NCBI GenBank assembly: GCA_048497495.1 | Contig: JAFHCF010000274.1 | Span: 1 to 23,555 of the forward strand | Direction of reading: 5' to 3' | Origin: JAFHCF01 sp048497495 | Lineage (GTDB): Bacteria > Pseudomonadota > Alphaproteobacteria > Rhizobiales > Ancalomicrobiaceae | DNA: 23,555 nt | The notes under the pieces: generated by a model | Seen by the model: the letters and a program-made list of their open reading frames with translations, nothing else | Databases searched by the model: none | What the model was told of the DNA's origin: nothing | Part shown: in pieces, positions 8,052 through 14,331 of the stretch | How the letters are laid out: each line of letters opens with the position of its first letter | Position numbering within the stretch: position 1 is the first letter of the stretch | Position numbers and translations under genes: made by a program

Positions 8052-8154
8052 GGGGCGGCGGATTGCGGTCCCTTCGCGCGCTTCGGGTTGTGGGAGTGGG
8101 AGGCGATCGCTAAGACTGTCCCGGGCCCGCCCGAGGGGGTGGGGGAGGAACCGG

Positions 8155-9402
8155 ATGGGCAGCGTCGTCACCTTGTCGAAGATCGCCCGGAGCGTGGGGG
8201 CCGCCGCCGGTCTCGCCGGCGTGCTGCTTCTCGCCGGCTGCGGCGGCCGGCCGGAAGGCGTGATGGCGCCGACGACGCTCTCCGCCGTGGGCACGTCGGA
8301 CGTCGACATGCTGGTGGTTACCACCCGCGCCGCCTCGTCGAAGCCGGGCGTGCTCTTCGACGGCGAGCGCGGCGCGCAGGCTTCGGTCAACAACATCGTG
8401 GTGTCGATCCCGCCGGAGAAGGTCCGCAAGGTCGGCGAGATCCAGTGGCCGACGTCGAAGCCCGCCGACCCCGCCACCAGTTTCGCGGTCCGTTCCAACG
8501 CCGCGATCACCGAAGCCGACGGGCGCGAATGGTTCCGCCGCACCCACAAGCGTCGGGTGCTGCTCTTCGTCCACGGCTTCAACACCCGGTATGAGGAGGC
8601 GGTGTTCCGCTTCGCCCAGATCACCCACGACAGCGGCACCGACTTCGCGCCGGTGTTGTTCACCTGGCCGTCGCGCGGGACGGTGTTCGACTACGCCTAC
8701 GACCGCGAGAGCACCAACTATTCGCGCGACACGCTCGCTCGCCTGCTGCGCTTGGCGGCCGAGGACAAGGACGTCGCCGAGGTGACGGTGATGGCCCATT
8801 CGATGGGCAGTTGGCTGGCGGTCGAGGCCCTGCGCGATCTCGCCCTGCACGGCGGCATCCCCAAGAAGATCGCCAACGTCATCCTCGCCTCGCCCGACCT
8901 CGACGTCGACGTCTTCGAGCGCCAGATGATGGTCATCGGCCCGACGCCGCGTCTCACCCTGTTCGTGTCGCGCGACGACCGCGCCCTCGACCTGTCGCGG
9001 CGGATCTCCGGCGGCGTCGATCGCCTCGGCGCCATCGACCCGTCGCAGGAGCCCTACCGCTCGCGGCTGGAGGAGCACGGCGTCACCGTGCTCGACCTCA
9101 CCGCCCTGAAGACCGGCGACCAACTCAACCACGGCAAGTTCGCCGAGAGCCCCGAGGTGGTGCGCCTGCTCGGCAATCGCCTGATCGCCGGCCAGTCGGT
9201 GTCGGACGGTCGCGTCGGCTTCGGCGACCGGCTCGGCGCGGTGGCGATGGGGGCGGCGGGCACCGTCGGCTCGGCCGCCGGCCTCGCCATCTCCGCGCCG
9301 ATCGCCGTCTTCGACCCCGACACGCGCGTCGATCTCGGCCGCCGTCTCGGCCGGGTCGGCGCCCATGCCTCCGGCACGGTCACGCCGCTCGTCCGGCCGT
9401 GA
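8155..9402 (+). CDS. DUF900-type alpha/beta hydrolase lipoprotein
   Basis: A 415-residue protein with a lipoprotein signal: hydrophobic residues 15-28 ending LLLAG followed by C29, so it is probably lipid-anchored in the envelope. The hydrolase core shows the oxyanion-type strand LLFVHGFNTRYEEAV (136-150), the downstream VLFTWPSRG (167-175) typical of the DUF900 group, and the nucleophile elbow AHSMGSW with S216. D274 or D275 and H326 (in QLNHGKF) are candidate acid and base. The C-terminal 60 residues are Gly/Ala-rich with a hydrophobic stretch (about 362-385). The substrate is unknown; the fold suggests an ester or lipid hydrolase. A strong GGAGGAA-like site precedes the ATG. No obviously linked neighbours. 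Confidence 0.88.
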   Translation: MGSVVTLSKIARSVGAAAGLAGVLLLAGCGGRPEGVMAPTTLSAVGTSDVDMLVVTTRAASSKPGVLFDGERGAQASVNNIVVSIPPEKVRKVGEIQWPTSKPADPATSFAVRSNAAITEADGREWFRRTHKRRVLLFVHGFNTRYEEAVFRFAQITHDSGTDFAPVLFTWPSRGTVFDYAYDRESTNYSRDTLARLLRLAAEDKDVAEVTVMAHSMGSWLAVEALRDLALHGGIPKKIANVILASPDLDVDVFERQMMVIGPTPRLTLFVSRDDRALDLSRRISGGVDRLGAIDPSQEPYRSRLEEHGVTVLDLTALKTGDQLNHGKFAESPEVVRLLGNRLIAGQSVSDGRVGFGDRLGAVAMGAAGTVGSAAGLAISAPIAVFDPDTRVDLGRRLGRVGAHASGTVTPLVRP

Positions 9403-9503
9403 CGCCGATGGGGAGCCGTCGCGACGCCCGCCGCGCCGTGCTATACGACGCATTCGCCGATCGGGGCGACCGCCCCGCTTCTCGCCGTTCCGCTCGGATC
9501 CCC

Positions 9504-10283
9504 ATGCGCGCCGCTTCGCTCGCCCTCCTCCTCTTCGCCGCGCTCGCGGCGCTCGGCCCGGCCGAGGCGCGCGACTGGAAGCGCATTCGGGTCGCCACCG
9601 ACGGCGCCTATCCGCCCTTCAGTCGTCTCGCCGCCGATGGTCGCCCGGCCGGTTTCGACGTCGACGTCGCCACCGCCGTCTGCGCCCGGCTCGCCGCCGA
9701 ATGCGAGATCGTCGCCACCGGATGGGACGGCCTCATGCCGGCGCTCGAGAGCCGCCGCGTCGACCTCGTCGTCGCCTCCCAGCCGATCACCGAGGAGGCC
9801 CGGCGCCGCGTCGGCTTCACCGCCAGATATCACCGGATCGCGCCGCGCTTCGTCGCCCGCGATCTGTCGCACCCGGTCGATCCGCATCCCGAGGCGACCA
9901 AGGGGTTGCGCATCGGGGCGCGCGCCGGCACCGCCCACGCCGCCTATCTCGCCGCCGTCCATGCGCCCAAGGGGGCCGCGGTGCTCGGCTTTCCGACCGA
10001 GGCCGACGCCCTCGCGGCGCTCGCCGGCGACCGCGTCGATCTCGTCTTCGGCGATGCGCTCGCCCTCTACGACTGGCTCGACCGCGAGCCGGCCGGCCGC
10101 TGTTGCCGCTTCGTCGGCAAGCCGGTCGAGAGCGCCCGCTGGTTCGGCGCCGGCGCCGGCATCGCCTTCCGCCCCGAGGACCGCGACCTCGGCGCCCTGG
10201 TCGACAGGGTTCTGGTCGATCTCGATCGCGACGGCACGCTCGATCGGCTGGCCGGTCGCCACTTTCCCTTCGCGATCCGCTGA
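9504..10283 (+). CDS. Family 3 extracellular solute-binding protein (orphan)
   Basis: A 259-residue periplasmic binding protein of the polar amino acid/opine ABC family. A signal peptide (1-22, LALLLFAALAALGPAEA) precedes the lobe-1 motif RIRVATDGAYPPFSRL, then GFDVDVATAVCARL and the family signature GWDGLMPALESRRVDLVVAS. Lobe 2 contains LRIGARAGTAHAAYL and DRVDLVFGDALALYDWL. No permease or ATPase gene is adjacent, so the protein either serves a transporter encoded elsewhere or acts as a sensor. The open frame extends far upstream without a stop, but the ATG at 9504 directly precedes the signal peptide. C184 and C185 (RCCRF) are unusual neighbours. The ligand cannot be assigned from the sequence. 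Confidence 0.87.
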   Translation: MRAASLALLLFAALAALGPAEARDWKRIRVATDGAYPPFSRLAADGRPAGFDVDVATAVCARLAAECEIVATGWDGLMPALESRRVDLVVASQPITEEARRRVGFTARYHRIAPRFVARDLSHPVDPHPEATKGLRIGARAGTAHAAYLAAVHAPKGAAVLGFPTEADALAALAGDRVDLVFGDALALYDWLDREPAGRCCRFVGKPVESARWFGAGAGIAFRPEDRDLGALVDRVLVDLDRDGTLDRLAGRHFPFAIR

Positions 10284-10321
10284 TCGCGATCATTCCCCTC
10301 GCGGTCGACCGATCGCGATCG
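10281..10321. promoter_or_regulatory. Twin GATCGCGATC palindromes before the dehydrogenase gene
   Basis: The palindrome GATCGCGATC occurs at 10282-10291 and again at 10311-10320, 29 nt apart. The first overlaps the stop codon of the binding-protein gene. The two copies could bind a regulator dimer on nearly the same DNA face (about 2.8 turns) or pair to form a long hairpin. This 71-nt gap is the only non-coding DNA before the dehydrogenase start. GATCGATC-like words are common in this genome, which lowers confidence. Confidence 0.3.
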
Positions 10322-10354
10322 ATCAACAGACTTAGTCGGGTGAAGGAGACGTCC

Positions 10355-11224
10355 ATGGCCGAGGTCGCATTTCTGGGATTGGGTGTGATGGGCTACCCGA
10401 TGGCGCGACACCTCGCCGTCAAGGGCGGTCACGACGTCACCGTCTACAACCGCACCGCCGCCAAGGCGGAGAGCTGGGTCGCCGCCCACGGCGGCCGCGC
10501 CGCCGCCACTCCGGCCGAAGCGGCTCGAGGCCGGGACATCGTCTTCGCCTGCGTCGGCAACGACGACGACCTGCGCGCCATCACCATCGGCGAGGGCGGC
10601 GCCTTCGCCGCCATGGCGCCGGGGGCGATCTTCGTCGATCACACCACGGCCTCGGCCGACGTCGCCCGCGAACTCGACGCGGCGGCCCGCGCCGGCGGTT
10701 TCGCCTTCCTCGACGCGCCGGTCTCCGGCGGTCAGGCGGGCGCCGAGAACGGCGTGCTGACGGTGATGGTCGGCGGCGACGAGGCGGTCTTCGCCCGCGC
10801 CGAGCCGGTGATCGCCGCCTTCGCCCGCGCCTGCAACCTGATGGGCCCGGCCGGTTCCGGCCAACTCGCCAAGATGGTCAATCAGATCTGCATCGCCGGC
10901 CTCGTCCAGGGCCTCGCCGAAGGGATCCACTTCGCCCACATGGCCGGCCTCGACGTCGAGAAACTGATCGCCACCATCTCCAAGGGCGCCGCCCAGTCCT
11001 GGCAGATGGAGAACCGCTGGAAGACCATGGACCAGGGCAAGTTCGACTTCGGCTTCGCCGTCGACTGGATGCGCAAGGACCTCGGCATCGTGCTCGGCGA
11101 ATCCCGCCGCAACGGCGCCGTCCTGCCGGTCACCGCGCTGGTCGATCAGTTCTATTCGGAGGTCCAGAAGATGGGCGGTGCTCGCTGGGACACCTCGAGC
11201 CTGATCGCCCGGCTCGAGCGCTGA
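10355..11224 (+). CDS. NAD(P)-dependent beta-hydroxyacid dehydrogenase (3-hydroxyisobutyrate dehydrogenase family)
   Basis: A 289-residue cytoplasmic oxidoreductase. The N-terminal Rossmann fold has FLGLGVMGYPMARHL with the GxGxxG dinucleotide loop (G8, G10, G13). Substrate-binding motif DAPVSGGQAGA (120-130) and the catalytic lysine K173 in GSGQLAKMVNQ are the family hallmarks. The C-terminal helical domain closes over the active site. Members oxidise 3-hydroxyisobutyrate, tartronate semialdehyde, 2-hydroxy-3-oxopropionate or succinic semialdehyde; the sequence alone does not separate these, although YNRT after the second strand, where the Arg would favour NADP, leans towards the glyoxylate/succinic-semialdehyde reductase branch. 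GAAGGAGA lies 5 nt upstream of the ATG. The TRAP transporter downstream imports organic acids in known relatives, so a metabolic link is possible but unproven. Confidence 0.9.
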   Translation: MAEVAFLGLGVMGYPMARHLAVKGGHDVTVYNRTAAKAESWVAAHGGRAAATPAEAARGRDIVFACVGNDDDLRAITIGEGGAFAAMAPGAIFVDHTTASADVARELDAAARAGGFAFLDAPVSGGQAGAENGVLTVMVGGDEAVFARAEPVIAAFARACNLMGPAGSGQLAKMVNQICIAGLVQGLAEGIHFAHMAGLDVEKLIATISKGAAQSWQMENRWKTMDQGKFDFGFAVDWMRKDLGIVLGESRRNGAVLPVTALVDQFYSEVQKMGGARWDTSSLIARLER

Positions 11225-11382
11225 GGACGGTGTTCGACGGCGCCAGGGGTGCGACGACGCGCCGCCGTTCCCCCGCCGAAGGCGAAGGCGGATCATCGCC
11301 GAGGTGGCGGGATCCGGGGTGCCCGTCCACTTGCCCGTCGCCCGGATATATTGTCTAACCAACCCTCGGTATCGGTTCGAAA

Positions 11383-11411
11383 TTCAGACCGACTCCGTCG
11401 TCTGGTCACTG
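11383..11411. promoter_or_regulatory. Candidate TRAP operator upstream of dctP1
   Basis: TTCAGACC at 11383 and TGGTC at 11403, first bases 20 nt apart. The same two words at the same distance occur upstream of dctQ (17063 and 17083), where the arms extend to a perfect 9-nt inverted repeat. Here the outer bases of the second arm have drifted (TGGTCACTG). It lies about 280 nt before the dctP1 start, so a long leader or a more proximal promoter would be needed. Confidence 0.42.
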
Positions 11412-11625
11412 ATCCGTGGCCGCAAGGGCTGCTCCCCGGATCGTCGCGTGAGCCGCTCGCTTTTCGGTTCCTCATCGGTCGCAGCGGCCGGAAACCGGAT
11501 CGGGTCTGACGACGCGGTGGTAGTTTCGGATACGATGCAACCACGCTCGAACCAGGTCCGACAAGCCCGGATCGATCGGTGCCATGCGAGTGGCGCCACG
11601 TCGCTTCTTCTCGTTTTCACCGTCA

Positions 11626-11639
11626 CGATCTCGAGATCG
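11626..11639. promoter_or_regulatory. Perfect 14-nt palindrome 54 nt before dctP1
   Basis: CGATCTCGAGATCG is a perfect self-complementary 14-mer in the dctP1 leader. It could be a regulator site or a small hairpin. Nothing comparable was seen at the same distance upstream of dctP2. Confidence 0.25.
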
Positions 11640-11692
11640 GTCGGCCGCGAGAATAGGTTCATTCGCAAGCTCTCTGGGAGGAGATGCCGGAT

Positions 11693-12793
11693 ATGGAACG
11701 TCGTAAATTTCTGAAGAACGCCTCGATCGGCACCGTCGCCGCCGCCGCGACCACCGCGCTCGCCGCTCCGGCGATCGCCCAGGCCGCGCCGAAGGTCAAC
11801 TGGCGCCTGACGTCGAGCTTCCCCAAGTCGCTCGACACCATCTACGGCGGTGCCGAAGCGCTCACCAAGGCCGTGTCGGAAGCGACCGACGGCAACTTCC
11901 AGATCCAGGCCTTCGCCGCCGGCGAACTGGTTCCGGGCCTGCAGGCCGCCGACGCGGTCAGCAACGGCACCCTCGAGATGTGCCATACCTGTTCCTACTA
12001 TTACGTCGGCAAGGATCCGACCTTCGCCTGGGGCACAGCCGCGCCGTTCGGTCTCAACTCCCGTCAGCTCAACGCGTGGTTCTACCACGGCGGCGGCAAC
12101 GAGTTGCTCAACGAATTCTACGACAAGTATAACTTCATCGGTCTGCCCGGCGGCAACACCGGCACGCAGATGGGCGGTTGGTTCCGCAAGGAGATCAAGT
12201 CCGTCGCCGATCTCACCGGCCTCAAGATGCGCATCGCCGGCCTCGCCGGTCGCGTGATGGCCAAGCTCGGCGTGGTTCCGCAGGTGGTCGCCGGCGGCGA
12301 CATCTATCCGTCGCTGGAGAAGGGCACCATCGACGCGGCGGAGTGGGTCGGCCCCTATGACGACGAGAAGCTCGGCTTCTACAAGGTCGCCCCGCACTAC
12401 TACTATCCTGGTTGGTGGGAAGGCGGCGCGGCGCTGCACTTCTTCATCAACAAGGCCAAGTGGGCCGAACTGCCGAAGAGCTATCAGTCGATCCTGACCA
12501 CGGCGGCGGCGATGGCCAATGGCGACATGCAGGCCAAGTACGACGCCAAGAACCCGGCGGCGGTGAAGCGGCTCGTCCAGGCCGGCGCCCAGCTCCATCC
12601 CTTCCCGGCCGATGTCATGGACGCGGCCTACAAGGCGTCGAACGAACTCTACGCCGAGATCTCCAAGGACAACGCCGCCTTCAAGAAGATCCACGATTCG
12701 GTCGTTGCCTTCCGCAACGACGAATATCTGTGGTGGCAGATCGCCGAGTTCGGCTACGACGCCTTCATGATCCGCGCCCGTTCGCGTGGTTGA
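11693..12793 (+). CDS. TRAP transporter solute-binding protein, mannitol/chloroaromatic/2-oxo-acid type (copy 1)
   Basis: A 366-residue periplasmic receptor of a TRAP transporter. The N-terminus MERRKFLKNAS carries a twin-arginine RRxFLK motif and a signal sequence ending near AIAQ (residue 30), so it is probably exported folded by Tat. The mature protein begins KVNWRLTSSFPKSLDTIYGG, a hallmark of the COG4663 group containing FcbT1 and the Rhodobacter 2-oxo-acid binder TakP. Candidate ligand residues by family analogy are Q159, R180 (GLKMRIAG) and E217-W218 (AAEWVGPYDD). ATG 11693 is chosen over ATG 11684 because GGGAGGAG abuts 11684 but lies 9 nt from 11693, exactly as in copy 2. The membrane subunits lie convergently at 14.3-17.0 kb. 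The ligand is unproven; an organic (oxo)acid is the best guess. Confidence 0.93.
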   Translation: MERRKFLKNASIGTVAAAATTALAAPAIAQAAPKVNWRLTSSFPKSLDTIYGGAEALTKAVSEATDGNFQIQAFAAGELVPGLQAADAVSNGTLEMCHTCSYYYVGKDPTFAWGTAAPFGLNSRQLNAWFYHGGGNELLNEFYDKYNFIGLPGGNTGTQMGGWFRKEIKSVADLTGLKMRIAGLAGRVMAKLGVVPQVVAGGDIYPSLEKGTIDAAEWVGPYDDEKLGFYKVAPHYYYPGWWEGGAALHFFINKAKWAELPKSYQSILTTAAAMANGDMQAKYDAKNPAAVKRLVQAGAQLHPFPADVMDAAYKASNELYAEISKDNAAFKKIHDSVVAFRNDEYLWWQIAEFGYDAFMIRARSRG

Positions 12794-13071
12794 CAGGGTC
12801 CTCATGGATGACGCGCGGCGGGACCGGTCCGGCCCCGCCGCAACCTCTCAGCGAGTATGAGATCCTTGTGCAAGAACGGCTTTTCGTCGTCGAGGCGCTG
12901 GCAAATCTCGATTATTTCGGTTTAGATGCGGGATCCTTCGGCCACGGGACGGTTACTCAGGTTCCGAGGCTCGGGGACAATTCGGACTGGGTGTGCTCGG
13001 GAGAAGCGCCCCGGATGCGAATGATGTGCGGCTCGCGCCGCGCCTGGCATCTCTGGGAGGAGATCAATCGA
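12794..13071. other. Spacer between the two dctP copies
   Basis: 278 nt with no gene. It opens with a G+C hairpin (12815-12841) and closes with the duplicated ribosome-binding segment CTCTGGGAGGAGAT, which is the only part clearly shared with the dctP1 leader. Weak promoter-like elements (CTGGCA at 12898, TTTAGA at 12921, 17 nt apart) are present. The TTCAGACC/TGGTC motif found before dctP1 and dctQ is not seen here. Confidence 0.5.
12815..12841 (+). terminator. G+C hairpin after dctP1
   Basis: Arms GCGGCGGG (12815-12822) and CCCGCCGC (12834-12841) pair perfectly around an 11-nt loop, 22 nt after the dctP1 stop. No U-tract follows, so it may stabilise the 3' end of the dctP1 message or partly terminate transcription before dctP2 rather than act as a classic terminator. 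Confidence 0.4.
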
Positions 13072-14171
13072 ATGGAACGTCGCAAATTTCTGAAGAACGC
13101 CTCGGTCGGCACCGTCGCCGCCGCCGCGACCACCGCTCTCGCCGCTCCGGCGATCGCGCAGACCGCCCCGAAGGTCAGCTGGCGTCTGACCTCGAGCTTC
13201 CCCAAGTCGCTCGACACCATCTACGGCGCCTCCGAAGTCATGGCCAAGGCCGTGTCCGAAGCGACCGACGGCAACTTCCAGATCCAGGTCTTCGCCGCCG
13301 GCGAGCTGGTTCCGGGCCTGCAGGCCGCCGACGCGGTCACCAACGGCACTCTCGAAATGTGCCACACCGCGCCCTACTACTACGTCGGCAAGGATCCGAC
13401 CTTCGCCTTCGGCACGGCGGTGCCCTTCGGCCTGAACTCGCGCCAGGAGAACGCCTGGTTCTACCATGGTGGTGGCCTCGACCTCCTCAACGCGTTCTTC
13501 GCCAAGCACAACATCTATTCGCTTCCGGGCGGCAACACCGCACCCAGATGGGCGGCTGGTACCGCAAGGAGATCAAGACGGTCGCCGACATGGCCGGCCT
13601 CAAGATGCGCATCGGCGGTCTCGCCGGCCGCGTCCTGACCAAGCTCGGCGCGGTGCCGCAGCAGGTCGCCGGCGGCGACATCTATCCGTCGCTGGAAAAG
13701 GGCACCATCGACGCGGCGGAGTGGGTCGGCCCCTATGACGACGAGAAGCTCGGCTTCTACAAGGTCGCCCCGCACTATTATTATCCGGGCTGGTGGGAAG
13801 GTGGCGCGGCGCTGCACTTCTTCATCAACAAGGCCAAGTGGGCCGAGTTGCCGAAGAACTATCAGGCGATCCTGACCACCGCCGCGGCCATGGCCAACGG
13901 CGACATGCAGGCCAAGTACGACGCCCGCAACCCGGCCGCCCTCAAGCGTCTGGTCCAGGCCGGCGCCCAGCTCCATCCCTTCCCGGCGGAAGTGATGGAA
14001 GCCGCCTACAAGGCCTCGAACGAGCTCTACGCCGAGATCTCCAAGGAAAACGCCGACTTCAAGAAGATCCACGATCACATGATCGCCTTCCGCAACGATC
14101 AGTATCTGTGGTGGCAGATCGCCGAGTTCGGCTACGACGCCTTCATGATCCGAGCCCGTTCGCGCGGCTGA
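13072..14171 (+). pseudogene. TRAP solute-binding protein, copy 2, with a single-base frameshift
   Basis: A tandem paralogue of the gene at 11693. The first frame runs from ATG 13072 (GGGAGGAG 9 nt upstream) through a Tat signal (MERRKFLKNAS) to PGGNT. After about 13540 the homology continues in another frame to the stop at 14171. Copy 1 has GGC-ACG after PGGNT where this copy has G-CACC; restoring one G near 13540 yields exactly 366 codons plus stop, the same as copy 1. My hand alignment of the repaired product gives 321/366 identical residues. Both sides stay fully conserved with no other lesion, so this is either a very recent inactivation or a sequence error. If intact, it would be a second receptor for the same DctQM with altered specificity, since differences cluster at residues 100-200. 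Confidence 0.88.
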
Positions 14172-14192
14172 TCGATCGCGTTCGGCAATGAT

Positions 14193-14230
14193 GTGAAGAG
14201 GCCCGGGGAGCGATCCCCGGGCCTCTTCAC
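14193..14230. terminator. 17-bp hairpin between convergent dctP2 and dctM
   Basis: Arms 14193-14209 and 14214-14230 are perfect complements (17 bp), closed by a GCGA (GNRA-type) loop. It begins 22 nt after the dctP2 stop. No U-tract follows on either strand, but the length and symmetry suit a bidirectional block between the convergent transcripts. Confidence 0.75.
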
Positions 14231-14280
14231 GTTCGCCGGAGACGCGCGGCGAGAGACCTCGGGGGGGCGTCGGGATACGG

Positions 14281-14306
14281 AAAAGGGGAGCCACGAGGCT
14301 CCCCTT
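14281..14306 (-). terminator. Intrinsic terminator of dctQM
   Basis: Read on the minus strand, AAGGGGAGCC (14306-14297), a 4-nt loop and GGCTCCCCTT (14292-14283) form a 10-bp stem followed by further T residues (TTTT in all). It lies 26 nt after the dctM stop, the expected place for a rho-independent terminator. Confidence 0.8.
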
Positions 14307-14331
14307 CGACGTCGTTTCTCGATCCGGCGGA

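Larger units (their letters stand above)
11225..11692. other. 468-nt intergenic region upstream of dctP1
   Basis: No convincing gene is visible. Open frames that cross it (for example 11304-11714) overlap the dctP1 start and encode low-complexity, Arg/Ser-rich peptides. The region is less G+C-rich than its neighbours. It holds a FadR/GntR-like word TTGTCTAACCAA (11351-11362; fits TNGTNNNACNA), the split TTCAGACC/TGGTC motif at 11383-11411, and a 14-nt perfect palindrome at 11626-11639. I could not place a convincing -35/-10 pair. Confidence 0.6.

Noticed and set aside
11581..11640. Sigma-54 promoter upstream of dctP1
   Set aside because: TGGC and GC elements near 11592 have GG-N9-GC spacing rather than the required GG-N10-GC.
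11684..11692. Upstream ATG as the dctP1 start
   Set aside because: The ribosome-binding site directly abuts it, whereas ATG 11693 has 9-nt spacing and aligns exactly with the copy 2 start.
11304..11714. A 136-residue open frame upstream of dctP1
   Set aside because: It overlaps the dctP1 start in another frame, has mixed composition and matches no family I know; the region looks regulatory.
13530..13560. Programmed ribosomal frameshift in dctP2
   Set aside because: No slippery heptamer or nearby stimulatory structure is evident; a plain one-base deletion relative to copy 1 explains it.
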